Positions 50,785 to 60,351 of a stretch of DNA of 64,000 bases are shown here, in pieces. Origin of the DNA: an uncultured Acetatifactor sp. (GTDB lineage Bacteria; Bacillota; Clostridia; Lachnospirales; Lachnospiraceae). Positions within the stretch are counted from its first letter, which is position 1. Each line of letters opens with the position of its first letter. Made by a program: the position numbers and the translations under genes. Where the stretch lies: assembly GCA_910584235.1 (NCBI GenBank), contig CAJTZD010000002.1, forward strand, positions 6,708 to 70,707, written 5' to 3'. Below the pieces are notes generated by a model, which was not told the origin of the DNA, did no database searches, and saw only the letters and a program-made list of their open reading frames with translations.

Positions 50785-50928
50785 ATGAAGCATATCAAAA
50801 CTTTGACCACAAGGAATCTGAAAGAATCCGTGAAGAAAGGCGGCTGCGGCGAGTGCCAGACTTCCTGCCAGTCTGCCTGCAAGACTTCCTGCACAGTGGG
50901 AAACCAGAGCTGTGAGAAAGTGAAATAG
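50785..50928 (+). CDS. scfA: Six-cysteine peptide SCIFF precursor
   Basis: 47 residues from ATG 50785, nine bases after AGAGGAGG. MKHIKTLTTRNLKESVKK leader, then six Cys within CGECQTSCQSACKTSCTVG plus one in NQSC. SCIFF is a ribosomally made peptide nearly universal in Clostridia. The partner radical SAM enzyme links each Cys sulfur to a Thr side-chain carbon (thioether, ranthipeptide). The mature role is still unclear. Confidence 0.96.
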   Translation: MKHIKTLTTRNLKESVKKGGCGECQTSCQSACKTSCTVGNQSCEKVK

Positions 50929-50936
50929 TGACCAGG

Positions 50937-50962
50937 CAAGCAGCGGATTCTTTCGCTGCTTG
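50937..50962 (+). promoter_or_regulatory. Intercistronic stem-loop between scfA and scfB
   Basis: CAAGCAGCG (50937-50945) and CGCTGCTTG (50954-50962), loop 8 nt. Followed by AACTTTG, so a partial terminator or a stabilising 3' end for the precursor mRNA that would keep peptide above enzyme. Confidence 0.6.
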
Positions 50963-50996
50963 AACTTTGTTGACGGGTAAGAGAAAGGATATATCA

Positions 50997-52379
50997 GTGA
51001 TACACCAGTATAAGAGCAATGGATACAATATAGTGCTGGATGTGAACAGCGGCTCCGTCCATGTGGTGGATGATGTGGTCTATGACTTGATTCCTCTGAT
51101 AGAGCCGCTGGCGGCGGAGGGAGTGAAAGAGCCCGCCGCAATTCGGAAAGCGCTGGAAAAAGACAATCTGCCCTACCCGAGAGAGGAGATTGGGGAGGCT
51201 GTGGAGGAGATTCTGGAGCTTGCGGCTTCCGGCTCATTATTCGCGCCGGATATCTATGAAGACTATATATTCGACTTCAAAAAGCGCCGGACAGTGGTAA
51301 AGGCTCTGTGTCTTCATATCGCCCATGACTGTAATCTGGCCTGTAAATATTGTTTTGCCGAAGAGGGAGAGTATCATGGGAGACGTGCCCTGATGAGCCT
51401 GGAGGTGGGAAAAGCGGCGCTGGATTTTCTGGTGGCCAATTCCGGGAACCGGGTGAACCTGGAAGTGGATTTCTTCGGCGGGGAGCCGCTGATGAACTGG
51501 CAGGTGGTAAAGGAGCTGGTGGCTTACGGCCGCAGCCTGGAAGCGCCTCACAACAAGAAGTTCCGCTTCACCCTGACCACCAACGGCGTGCTTTTAAACG
51601 ACGAGGTAATGGAGTTCGCGGACCGCGAGATGGCGAATATTGTCTTAAGCATTGACGGCCGAAGGGAGATCCACGACAAAATGCGTCCTTTCCGGGGCGG
51701 TCAGGGCAGCTATGACCTGATCGTGCCGAAATTCCGGAAAGTGGCCGAGAGCAGGGGGCAGGAACGGTACTATGTGAGGGGAACCTTTACCCGTTACAAT
51801 CTGGACTTTTCCAGAGACGTACTGCATCTGGCGGATCTGGGCTTCCGGCAGATATCCGTGGAGCCTGTGGTAGCGGGGCCGGAGGACGATTATGCAATAC
51901 GGGAAGAAGATCTGCCGACGCTGCGGGAGGAATACGATAAGCTGGCGGCGGAAATGATAAAGCGAAAGAAAGAGGGGAAAGGATTCAACTTTTTCCATTT
52001 CATGATAGATCTGGAGGGCGGGCCCTGCGTGGCCAAGCGTCTGTCCGGCTGCGGTTCCGGGACGGAGTATCTGGCTGTGACGCCCTGGGGGGATCTGTAT
52101 CCCTGCCATCAGTTCGTGGGGAACGAGGATTTTCTCATGGGTAATGTGGAGGAGGGGGTGCTGCGCACCGATATCCGCGACGAATTCAAGGGCTGCAATG
52201 TCTATGCCAAGGAGAAATGCAGGAAATGCTTCGCGAAATTCTACTGCAGCGGCGGCTGCGCGGCCAATGCCTACAATTTCCACGGCAATATCAATGAAGC
52301 GTACGATGTGGGCTGTGAGCTGGAGCGAAAGCGCGTGGAGTGCGCGATTATGCTGAAAGCGGCGGAAGCGGAGCTATAG
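50997..52379 (+). CDS. scfB: SCIFF maturase, radical SAM with SPASM domain
   Basis: 460 residues from GTG 50997, which follows GAGAAAGGA. A TTG at 50967 has no site and would sit against the hairpin. N terminus VIHQYKSNGYNIVLDVNSGS is the peptide-binding region. Radical SAM motif CNLACKYC in LHIAHDCNLACKYCFAEEG, GGE in DFFGGEPLMNWQ, and SPASM cysteines in CVAKRLSGCGSGTEY, YPCHQF, CRKCFAKFYCSGGCAANAY. It installs sulfur-to-carbon thioethers in SCIFF. Confidence 0.96.
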   Translation: MIHQYKSNGYNIVLDVNSGSVHVVDDVVYDLIPLIEPLAAEGVKEPAAIRKALEKDNLPYPREEIGEAVEEILELAASGSLFAPDIYEDYIFDFKKRRTVVKALCLHIAHDCNLACKYCFAEEGEYHGRRALMSLEVGKAALDFLVANSGNRVNLEVDFFGGEPLMNWQVVKELVAYGRSLEAPHNKKFRFTLTTNGVLLNDEVMEFADREMANIVLSIDGRREIHDKMRPFRGGQGSYDLIVPKFRKVAESRGQERYYVRGTFTRYNLDFSRDVLHLADLGFRQISVEPVVAGPEDDYAIREEDLPTLREEYDKLAAEMIKRKKEGKGFNFFHFMIDLEGGPCVAKRLSGCGSGTEYLAVTPWGDLYPCHQFVGNEDFLMGNVEEGVLRTDIRDEFKGCNVYAKEKCRKCFAKFYCSGGCAANAYNFHGNINEAYDVGCELERKRVECAIMLKAAEAEL

Positions 52380-52498
52380 CGGTAAGTACCCGGTCGGCGC
52401 ACAGTTCTCCCGGGATTTCGTGCAAGAGAGCAGGGAGCGCCCCGGGGTGCGGTAACGGTATAGAATTTTTACAGTATAATTAGAAAGGACGAAAGAAC

Positions 52499-54757
52499 AT
52501 GAAAAAGAACAAGGCAATAGTGGTATTGCTTTGCATCCTGCTGGTGCTGATAGGGGTCACATATGTGGATATCTTCGGCGTAAATCCGGAGGGCGACGGC
52601 AGCATCTCTGATATCAGTCTGGGCCTGGATCTGGCAGGCGGCGTCAGCATCACTTATCAGGTGGTGGGGGAGGAAGAGCCCAGCGCTACGGATATGAACG
52701 ACACCATAGCGAAGCTGCAGAAGCGTGTGGAGAATTACAGTACGGAGGCCATTGTCTATCAGGAGGGCACGGACAGAATCAATATCGAGATTCCCGGCGT
52801 CAGCGATGCCAATGCCATTCTGCAGGAGCTGGGCAGGCCCGGTACTTTGTACTTTATTTCCCAGACGGATTCGGAGGGGAATCAGAACTACAGCCCTCAG
52901 ACAGTACAGAACCCGGACGGCACTTACGGCACGGCCTATGTGCTGAACAAGACCATCGACGAGCTGCTGGAGAACGGTTCCATTCAGGTCCAGGGCACGG
53001 ATGTGAAAGAAGCCAGCGCAGGGAGCATGCAGACCAATATGGGTTCGGAATTTGTGGTAGGCCTGACCATGACGGACGAAGGCGCGAAAAAATTCGCGGA
53101 AGTCACCCAGAGGGCATTTGACAGAAATGAATCCCTGGCCATCTATTACGACGGAAACATCATAAGCGCGCCCGGAGTGAATGCGGTCATCACGGACGGC
53201 AGCGCCCAGATCTCTCCCATGGAATCCTTTGAGCGTGCAGAGAATCTAGCCTCCACTATCCGCATCGGCGGCCTGAAGCTGGAGCTGGAAGAGCTGCATT
53301 CCAAGGTGGTGGGCGCTCAGCTGGGTGTGGAGGCCATCGACACCAGCCTGAAAGCAGGCGCCATCGGCCTGGTGCTGGTGATGATATTCATGATTGCGGT
53401 ATACCTGATTCCCGGCCTGGCCTCAGCCATTGCGCTGTTGGCTTATGTGGCGCTGGTGATTCTGCTGTTAAACGGCTTTGACATGACACTGACCCTGTCC
53501 GGCGTGGCGGGCATTATCCTGTCCATCGGTATGGCGGTGGACGCAAATGTGATCATTTTTGCGCGTATCCGCGAAGAACTGGCTGTGGGCAAGACTGTGC
53601 GCAATGCCATCAAGATCGGCTTTGACAAAGCGCTTTCCGCCATTATGGACGGTAATATCACCACCTTGATCGCCGCCGGCGTATTGCTTCTGCTGGGACC
53701 CGGTACGGTGAAAGGCTTTGCGCAGACATTGGCGCTGGGTATAGTGCTTTCCATGTTCACTGCCCTGGTGGTGACCAGGTATCTGCTGTATGCTTTCTAT
53801 GCCCTGGGACTGAAGAGCGAGAAGTTCTACGGTATTGGTAAGGAGCATAAGCCTCTGTCCATCCTTTCCAAAAAAGGGCTTTTCTTTGGCATCTCTCTTG
53901 GGATGATCGTTGCAGGTTTTGTGGTCATGGGCGTGCACAAGGTATCCTCCGGGGATGCCCTGAATTACAGTCTGGAATTTAAAGGCGGCACGGCTACCAC
54001 GGTGACATTCTCCGAGGCTATGACATTGGAGAAAGCCAATGCGGATGTGGCCCCGCTTATTGAAAAGATCGCGGGCGGCGCGGTACAGATACAGACAGTG
54101 CAGGATTCCAATGAGGTCATCTTTAAGACCGGTTCCCTGAATGTGGAGCAGAGAGAAGAGCTGAATAAGATGTTCGTGGACAACTTCGGCGTGGATGAGA
54201 ATATGATCACTTCCGAGACCATCAGCTCTGTCATCAGCGACGAGATGAAGTCCGACACAGTGATTGCCGTGGCAGTGGCTATTATCTGTATGCTGATTTA
54301 TATCCGGATCCGTTTCAGGGACATCCGGTTCGGTCTGAGCAGTATCATAGCCCTGCTGCATGACGTGCTTGTAGTATTGGCGTTCTATGCGGCGGCAAGA
54401 GTTTCCGTGAGCAATACTTTCGTGGCCTGTATGCTGACCATTGTGGGTTACTCTATCAACGCTACCATCGTCATATTCGACCGAATCCGTGAAAACATGG
54501 CGACCATGACGCACAAGGATGATCTGAAAGCGGTGGTGGACAGAAGTATTACGCAGACCATGTCCAGAAGTATTTTCACATCCCTGACCACCTTTATTAT
54601 GGTGGCGGTGCTGTATGTGCTGGGCGTGACCAGTATCCGTGATTTTGCGCTTCCTCTGATGGTAGGCATTGTATGCGGCACCTATTCCTCCATCTGCCTG
54701 GCGGGCAGTCTGTGGTACGTATTCCGCATGAAGTTCGCTCCGAAAAAGGCTGAATAA
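52499..54757 (+). CDS. secDF: Fused protein translocase SecD-SecF
   Basis: 752 residues. N-terminal SecD half with first helix, DLAGGVSITYQV, periplasmic part (GRPGTLYFISQTD) and helices containing SIGMAVDANVIIFARIREEL; C-terminal SecF half starts near residue 455 (GISLGMIVAGFVVMG), with LEFKGGT and SINATIVIFDRIRENM. Proton-driven partner of SecYEG that pulls secreted proteins across. Separate secD and secF are the rule in many bacteria; the fusion is common in Firmicutes. TATAAT at 52475-52480 may be its -10. Confidence 0.95.
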   Translation: MKKNKAIVVLLCILLVLIGVTYVDIFGVNPEGDGSISDISLGLDLAGGVSITYQVVGEEEPSATDMNDTIAKLQKRVENYSTEAIVYQEGTDRINIEIPGVSDANAILQELGRPGTLYFISQTDSEGNQNYSPQTVQNPDGTYGTAYVLNKTIDELLENGSIQVQGTDVKEASAGSMQTNMGSEFVVGLTMTDEGAKKFAEVTQRAFDRNESLAIYYDGNIISAPGVNAVITDGSAQISPMESFERAENLASTIRIGGLKLELEELHSKVVGAQLGVEAIDTSLKAGAIGLVLVMIFMIAVYLIPGLASAIALLAYVALVILLLNGFDMTLTLSGVAGIILSIGMAVDANVIIFARIREELAVGKTVRNAIKIGFDKALSAIMDGNITTLIAAGVLLLLGPGTVKGFAQTLALGIVLSMFTALVVTRYLLYAFYALGLKSEKFYGIGKEHKPLSILSKKGLFFGISLGMIVAGFVVMGVHKVSSGDALNYSLEFKGGTATTVTFSEAMTLEKANADVAPLIEKIAGGAVQIQTVQDSNEVIFKTGSLNVEQREELNKMFVDNFGVDENMITSETISSVISDEMKSDTVIAVAVAIICMLIYIRIRFRDIRFGLSSIIALLHDVLVVLAFYAAARVSVSNTFVACMLTIVGYSINATIVIFDRIRENMATMTHKDDLKAVVDRSITQTMSRSIFTSLTTFIMVAVLYVLGVTSIRDFALPLMVGIVCGTYSSICLAGSLWYVFRMKFAPKKAE

Positions 54758-55021
54758 GGAATCGGATAAAATTTGAAGTTTGAAGTGCTGCCTTTTGGGC
54801 AGGCAGGCGGTTGCGCGCCTGTCTCCTGAGAGGCGGCATATTTTGTCATGGGAGAAAGTTTAAGAAAATGGCGAAAGAAGAATGCGTGATCGTGTTCCGT
54901 ATCCTACTTTTTATCAAAAAATCAGATAGAGATTAGATTCACTTTATATAAAAGCGCATAATTTATGATATGATATGACTGTGGGAAGCATCATAGAAGA
55001 AACGCAAGGGAGGAATGGGAC

Positions 55022-56179
55022 ATGGGAACCGTGCTGGATTATCTGAAGAAATACGGAAAATACAGTTTCGAGGAAATGCCGATGACAGAGGTGGACAGTC
55101 TGGCACTGTGCCAGCTTTCCTATCTGAAATTCGACGGTATGGTTCCGGGGCAGGAGGAAAAGGCTGTATTGCCTGCAGTGACCCTGGAGAGCCTGAAAGA
55201 CCATCCGGATTTTGAGAAACTCTTTGCGGATGTGCGCTATGAGAAGCCCAATAGGGCGCTGTATGAGAAAATGATCAGCGGAGAGCGCTTCAGGAGCCTG
55301 CAGTTAAATTATTATATAAACGTAATAGAGCAGCGGTGGGAGACCCAGTTTTCCGCCGTGACCTACACCATGGGTGACGGAACCCGTTACATTGCCTACC
55401 GGGGCACGGACGAGACCATCGTAGGCTGGAAAGAGGACTTCAACATGGCATTCCTTTCGCCGGTGCCCGGACAGGCATACAGCGTGGAATATTTAAACAG
55501 TATGGCGGAGAAATTCGACGGCCCCTTTTATGTGGGAGGCCATTCCAAGGGCGGAAATCTGGCGGTATACAGTGCCATGAACTGCGATGCCAAACTGCAG
55601 GACAGGATCGTGAAAGTCTACAGCATGGACGGACCCGGTTTCCGCCCGGAGGTGCTGAAAAACTGCGATTATGAAAAAATCGCGGACAGGGTGGTGAAGA
55701 TTCTGCCCAATTCCTCCCTGGTGGGAATGATATTCGAATCCGGCATGTATTTTCAGGTGGTGAAGAGCAAAACTTTCGGACTGCTCCAGCATGACCCATA
55801 TACCTGGCTGGTCACGGGCAATCACCTGGTGCGGGCAGACCATCTCTACGAGCGCAGGCAGCAGATGGACAATAACCTGAACGAATGGATTCTGTCCTTA
55901 AACGAACAGCAGCTGCGCACATTCGTAGATACTTTGTACCAGGTCATCACAGCCTCCCGGGCAGACAATCTCATCGACTTTACGGCGGAGTGGAAAAAGA
56001 GTATGAACGGCGTCATCGCTGCCCTGAAAGAGGTGGATGAGGACACTGTGGAGGCCCTGAAAGAGATAGTCAGGTCGCTCTTTGAGATCACAAGAGAAAA
56101 CCGGAAGAAGCAGGTGGCGGCAAAAGCGGAGGCGGCGCTTGAGAGGCTGGCTGGCAGAGGGAAAGAGCGGAAAGAGTGA
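55022..56179 (+). CDS. DUF2974 (Mbeg1-like) alpha/beta hydrolase
   Basis: 385 residues. Lipase-like core: YTMGDGTRYIAYRGTDETIVGWKEDFNMA (two blocks), nucleophile elbow GGHSKGGNLAVYSAM with Ser near 179, VYSMDGPGFRPEVL with acid, and NHLV with a candidate His. C-terminal coiled part is Lys/Glu-rich. Cytosolic, no signal peptide. AGGGAGG precedes ATG. Substrate unknown. Confidence 0.85.
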   Translation: MGTVLDYLKKYGKYSFEEMPMTEVDSLALCQLSYLKFDGMVPGQEEKAVLPAVTLESLKDHPDFEKLFADVRYEKPNRALYEKMISGERFRSLQLNYYINVIEQRWETQFSAVTYTMGDGTRYIAYRGTDETIVGWKEDFNMAFLSPVPGQAYSVEYLNSMAEKFDGPFYVGGHSKGGNLAVYSAMNCDAKLQDRIVKVYSMDGPGFRPEVLKNCDYEKIADRVVKILPNSSLVGMIFESGMYFQVVKSKTFGLLQHDPYTWLVTGNHLVRADHLYERRQQMDNNLNEWILSLNEQQLRTFVDTLYQVITASRADNLIDFTAEWKKSMNGVIAALKEVDEDTVEALKEIVRSLFEITRENRKKQVAAKAEAALERLAGRGKERKE

Positions 56180-56204
56180 ATTGATGGAAAAAATATTTTT
56201 TCGC

Positions 56205-56233
56205 TTGCTTTTATGGCCATATTGTATTAAAAT
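56205..56233 (+). promoter_or_regulatory. Promoter of the glycan cluster
   Basis: TTGCTT (56205-56210), 17 bp, TAAAAT (56228-56233), about 108 bp before the glycosyltransferase-like gene. The leader contains a loose AT-rich inverted repeat at about 56277-56303. Confidence 0.55.
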
Positions 56234-56340
56234 GTTATAGATTACTAAATAGATAGGCGGTACATACAGTTAAAAGGTATATATATCTTATTATATAATA
56301 CCACGCACATACTAATCAGAAGCAGGAGTGACGGACTGAC

Positions 56341-57696
56341 ATGCGGAAAGCGCAGAAGCAGCAGGCAGAGGATTTCATAAAAGTCTTGGCCGAGGCCCAT
56401 GACGAAATCCGGAAAGCAATTGAAAAAAAGAATATTTCCGCAGCCATGAGTCTGCTGGCAGACTGCCAGGACGGCGCCATTGCGCTGGGCAATCTAATCG
56501 AGAGTTCGGAGGGAGAAGATTTTCCCACGACAGCTTTATTGGAGACTTACTGTGAGCAGGTTTACAGGCTTTACGAGGACCTGGAGAAAGGTCTGCCTAT
56601 CGGGGCAGGAAAAGCATATAAAGGCCTGCGCCAACAGCTTTTTAAAATTGATAGCAGCGTGAAGAATGAGATCAGGGTTCGCACAGAGGCGGTATTTTTA
56701 CCGTATAAAGCCTCTATGTGGGACAGCCTGGAGAGCGTCTGGAAAGCCGCGGATGAGGACCCGGACTGTGACGCTTACGTGATTCCCATTCCTTATTATG
56801 ACAAGAACCCGGACGGGAGCTTCCGGGAGCAGCATTATGAGGGCGGGGAGTATCCGAAAGATGTTCCGGTGGTGTGGTATGAGGACTATGATTTTGAGAC
56901 ACGCAGGCCGGATATGATCTATATACATAATCCTTACGATGACTGCAATATTGTGACCAGTGTGCATCCGTTTTTTTATTCGAAGAATTTGAAGAAGTTT
57001 ACGGATAAGTTGGTATATATACCTTATTTTATATTAGGGGAGATTGATCCGGAAGACAAGCTGGCGCTGAAGAATATCGAGAAATTCTGCCTGGTACCCG
57101 GTGTGGCGTATGCGGACCAGGTGATTGTCCAGTCTGAGGACATGCGGCAGGCTTATATCAATGTGTTGACGGAATTTATGGCAGGGCAGGGACGCAGCAG
57201 GGGGTATTGGGAGAAGAAAATTGACGGAAGCGGTTCGCCAAAGTTGAAAAAGGTGCTTGATACCAGCAAAGATAATTTAGAGATTCCGGAAGAGTGGTTG
57301 AAAGTCATTCAGAAAGCCGATGGGAGTTGGAAGAAAATTGTCTTTTATAATACGACTGTGACCGCATTGCTGCAGTATAATGAGCAGTATTTGTCAAAGA
57401 TGCGGGATGTATTTCGTATTTTCTATGAGAATCGGAACGAGGTGGCATTGCTTTGGAGGCCGCATCCGCTTTTTATGTCGACGATTGAAAGTATGCGGCC
57501 CGAATTAGGAGCGGAGTACCAGGATATTGTAAAGACATATCGGAGAGATGGATGGGGGATTTATGATGATTCCCCTGATATAGAGAGGGCAGTTGTGATA
57601 AACGATGCTTATTATGGGGATGGAAGCAGTGTGGTACAGATGTGCCAGGCTAAGGGAAAGCCTATTATGATACAGAATCCGTATGTACTGGATTAA
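56341..57696 (+). CDS. Putative glycosyl- or glycerophosphotransferase
   Basis: 451 residues. Residues 1-110 are helical and charged (coiled-coil-like). Then a GT-B-like region: DPDCDAYVIPIPYYDKNPDG, DMIYIHNPYDDCNIVTSVHP, KLVYIPYFILGEIDP, VIVQSEDMRQAY, KIVFYNTTVTALLQ, LLWRPHPLF, and DDSPDIERAVVINDAYYGDGSS. The late motif HPLF plus GDGSSV resembles the CDP-glycerol glycerophosphotransferase (TagF) C-terminal domain. First gene of the glycan cluster. Exact donor and acceptor unknown. Confidence 0.65.
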   Translation: MRKAQKQQAEDFIKVLAEAHDEIRKAIEKKNISAAMSLLADCQDGAIALGNLIESSEGEDFPTTALLETYCEQVYRLYEDLEKGLPIGAGKAYKGLRQQLFKIDSSVKNEIRVRTEAVFLPYKASMWDSLESVWKAADEDPDCDAYVIPIPYYDKNPDGSFREQHYEGGEYPKDVPVVWYEDYDFETRRPDMIYIHNPYDDCNIVTSVHPFFYSKNLKKFTDKLVYIPYFILGEIDPEDKLALKNIEKFCLVPGVAYADQVIVQSEDMRQAYINVLTEFMAGQGRSRGYWEKKIDGSGSPKLKKVLDTSKDNLEIPEEWLKVIQKADGSWKKIVFYNTTVTALLQYNEQYLSKMRDVFRIFYENRNEVALLWRPHPLFMSTIESMRPELGAEYQDIVKTYRRDGWGIYDDSPDIERAVVINDAYYGDGSSVVQMCQAKGKPIMIQNPYVLD

Positions 57697-57724
57697 ATAT
57701 TGTAGATTTGAGGGAGGCAGCATT

Positions 57725-59041
57725 TTGTACAGCCAATTACTTGAAAAAATAATTTCCAAAAAAGAATCCATGTCCGTAATCGGGTTAGGATATGTCGGTA
57801 TGCCTATTGCAGTTGCGTTTGCTGAAAAATTCAATGTAATTGGTTTCGACTTAAATCCGGAAAAGATAAAACAGTACAGGAGCGGCATAGATCCCACAAG
57901 AGAAGTAGGAGATACAGCAATTCAGAATACTGCAGTGGAATTTACTGAAAATGAAAGGGAATTGAGGAGGGCCAGGTTTCACATTGTCGCAGTGCCTACT
58001 CCCGTGAATGCAGATCATACGCCTGATTTGGGGCCAGTAGAATCGGCCAGTGAAATAGTTGGTCGAAACCTATGCAAAGGCTCTGTCATTGTATACGAGT
58101 CTACGGTATATCCCGGAGTTACAGAAGAAGTATGTGTTCCGATTTTAGAGAAAGAATCAGGACTTCAATGTGGTAAGGATTTTAAGGTCGGGTACAGTCC
58201 TGAGAGAATTAATCCCGGTGATAAAGAACATAGACTGGAAAATATAAAGAAAATTGTGGCAGGGATGGACGGAGAAACGCTGGATATTGTGGCGGGAGTG
58301 TATGAAGCGATCATACAGGCAGGGGTTCACCGCGCAGAAACCATCAGAGTAGCCGAGGCGGCTAAGGTCATAGAAAACAGTCAGCGGGATATTAACATTG
58401 CTTTTATGAATGAATTGTCTATCATCTTCAACAAAATGGGGATCGATACGAAATCAGTGTTGGAGGCTGCCGGAACAAAATGGAATTTCCTGAAATTCTA
58501 TCCGGGATTAGTGGGAGGACATTGTATAGGTGTGGATCCCTATTATCTGACCTATAAGGCCGAGATGCTTGGATATCACAGCCAGATTATATTGGCCGGA
58601 CGCAGAATTAATGATGATATGGGGAAATATGTGGCTGAGATATGCGTAAAGCATTTGATTGAAGCAGATAAGCCAGTCAAAAATGCGCGAATTGCCATAT
58701 TTGGATTCACTTTCAAAGAAAATTGTCCTGACACAAGAAACAGCAAAGTAAATGATATTGTAAAAGAGCTGAAAGAATATGGAATAGTCCCATTGATTTT
58801 CGATCCGGTGGCTGACACGCAGGAGGCCAAGACTCTCTATGATATAGACTTTGCGGACATACAGGAATTGAACCATTTAGATGCGGTGATTTTTGCGGTT
58901 TCGCATAATGATTTTAAAAATATTACCATTGAACAGCTGGACGGAATGTTTGGGCCCGGCAGGAAAATCCTCCTGGATATTAAGGGGATTTTTGGCCGAA
59001 AAGAGTGCGAAAACAGGGAATATATGTATTGGAGATTATAA
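57725..59041 (+). CDS. Nucleotide-sugar dehydrogenase (UDP-HexNAc 6-dehydrogenase type)
   Basis: 438 residues from TTG 57725 with AGGGAGG seven bases before. Rossmann motif VIGLGYVGMPIAVAFAEKF, VPTPVNADHTPDLGPV, YESTVYPGVTEE, GYSPERINPGD, EAAKVIENSQRDINIA, catalytic Cys in GGHCIGVDPYYLTYKAE, and FKENCPDTRNSK. This is the WbpA/TviB/VipA branch that makes UDP-HexNAcA. It abuts the epimerase gene without a gap, so both act on the same sugar. Confidence 0.92.
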   Translation: MYSQLLEKIISKKESMSVIGLGYVGMPIAVAFAEKFNVIGFDLNPEKIKQYRSGIDPTREVGDTAIQNTAVEFTENERELRRARFHIVAVPTPVNADHTPDLGPVESASEIVGRNLCKGSVIVYESTVYPGVTEEVCVPILEKESGLQCGKDFKVGYSPERINPGDKEHRLENIKKIVAGMDGETLDIVAGVYEAIIQAGVHRAETIRVAEAAKVIENSQRDINIAFMNELSIIFNKMGIDTKSVLEAAGTKWNFLKFYPGLVGGHCIGVDPYYLTYKAEMLGYHSQIILAGRRINDDMGKYVAEICVKHLIEADKPVKNARIAIFGFTFKENCPDTRNSKVNDIVKELKEYGIVPLIFDPVADTQEAKTLYDIDFADIQELNHLDAVIFAVSHNDFKNITIEQLDGMFGPGRKILLDIKGIFGRKECENREYMYWRL

Positions 59042-60016
59042 ATGGGATATGAAGATATAAGCTTTCCTAAGGAGACGGTATTTTTGGTGACAGGCGGGGC
59101 CGGTTTTATAGGTTCTAATCTTTGTGAGGCGATTATGAAGAAAGGCTGCCGGGTCAGATGCCTGGACGATCTGTCCACAGGGAAAATGGAAAACATTGAA
59201 GCGCTCATGAGGGACAGACGTTTTGAATTCATAAAAGGCGATGTAAAAGAACTGACGACTTGCATGGATGCATGTGAGAATGTAGATTTTGTTCTCCACC
59301 AGGCTGCATGGGGAAGTGTGCCAAGGAGTATTGAAATGCCGATTTTCTATTGCGCCAATAATATTTGCGGTACGCTTAACATGCTGGAGGCAGCAAGAGT
59401 GAAAGGCGTCAGAAAGTTTGTTTATGCTTCCAGCTCTTCCGTGTATGGGGATGAACCGAATCTGCCCAAGAAAGAGGGGATTGAGGGAAACCTCCTCTCC
59501 CCATACGCAGTGACGAAGAGATGTGATGAAGAATGGGCGAAGCAATATACGAGGCATTACGGCATGGATACATATGGCCTGCGGTATTTCAATGTGTTCG
59601 GAAGACGACAGGATCCGGATGGGGCGTATGCGGCTGTCATACCCAGATTTATCCGGATGCTTCTGAATGGGGAACAGCCGGTCATAAACGGTGACGGCAG
59701 GCAGAGCAGGGATTTTACCTATATTGAGAATGTGATTGAGGCTAATTTGAAGGCCTGCGCAGCGGGAAAGGATGCCGCTGGGGAGGCCTACAATATTGCA
59801 TATGGCGGCAGGGAATATCTGATTGATGTGTATTACAGCCTTAGGGATGCGTTAGGCGTTACAACAGAACCAATCTTCGGGCCGGAAAGGGCAGGGGATA
59901 TCCGTCACAGTAATGCGGATATTTCGAAAGCGAAAGAGATGCTGGGATATGATCCGGGATGGAGTTTTGAGAGAGGGATTAGAGAGGCGATAGAGTGGTA
60001 TAAGGCAGCGTTATGA
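59042..60016 (+). CDS. UDP-N-acetylhexosamine 4-epimerase type SDR
   Basis: 324 residues. GGAGFIGSNLCEAIMKKGCRVRCLDDLSTG (two blocks) for NAD, VLHQAAWGSVPRSIEMP, ASSSSVYGDEP, catalytic Tyr-Lys SPYAVTKRCDEEW, FNVFGRRQDP, and NIAYGGREYLIDVYY. Close in style to WbpP/TviC, which form UDP-GalNAc or its uronate with the dehydrogenase upstream. Start ATG immediately follows the dehydrogenase stop. Confidence 0.92.
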   Translation: MGYEDISFPKETVFLVTGGAGFIGSNLCEAIMKKGCRVRCLDDLSTGKMENIEALMRDRRFEFIKGDVKELTTCMDACENVDFVLHQAAWGSVPRSIEMPIFYCANNICGTLNMLEAARVKGVRKFVYASSSSVYGDEPNLPKKEGIEGNLLSPYAVTKRCDEEWAKQYTRHYGMDTYGLRYFNVFGRRQDPDGAYAAVIPRFIRMLLNGEQPVINGDGRQSRDFTYIENVIEANLKACAAGKDAAGEAYNIAYGGREYLIDVYYSLRDALGVTTEPIFGPERAGDIRHSNADISKAKEMLGYDPGWSFERGIREAIEWYKAAL

Positions 60017-60020
60017 TGGA

Positions 60021-60351
60021 TTGAGGGAATGGAAACATGAGGATAATTTATTTTTATGGTCTGTAGAGGCAATTGCTTCAAGAAGAAAACCAAGACCTAC
60101 AAAGCATTGGAATATTCTGAAATATAAATTTGAGAACGATGAAAAGATTTATATTAACGGAAAGTTACAGAGTCAAACTGGAAGAAAGAATATTACAATA
60201 GGATTGGTAAGGTTAAAAAATCGGAGATGCCGGTAATAGAAAAATGTTACTTATGCGATGAAACGGAATATGAAATAATTCACAGGATGGTCATGTGCAA
60301 TGGAATTTTACTTCTTATGAAGATATATATGATTGCAAAAGGAGATGTTTC
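60021..60351 (+). pseudogene. Broken region with zinc-type methyltransferase N terminus
   Basis: A frame from 60021 (LFLWSVEAIASRRKPRPTKH...) ends at 60236 and is unrecognised. At 60227 a second frame begins with MPVIEKCYLCDETEYEIIHR, the zinc-binding start of sugar C-methyltransferase-like proteins (CxxC, then usually a second CxxC), but it loses the frame after about 25 residues and continues into unrelated sequence to 60409. So at least one gene has been deleted or disrupted between the epimerase and the phosphatase. Confidence 0.45.

Noticed and set aside
53468..54514. 348-codon minus-strand frame over secDF
   Set aside because: Antisense shadow; composition unlike a protein.
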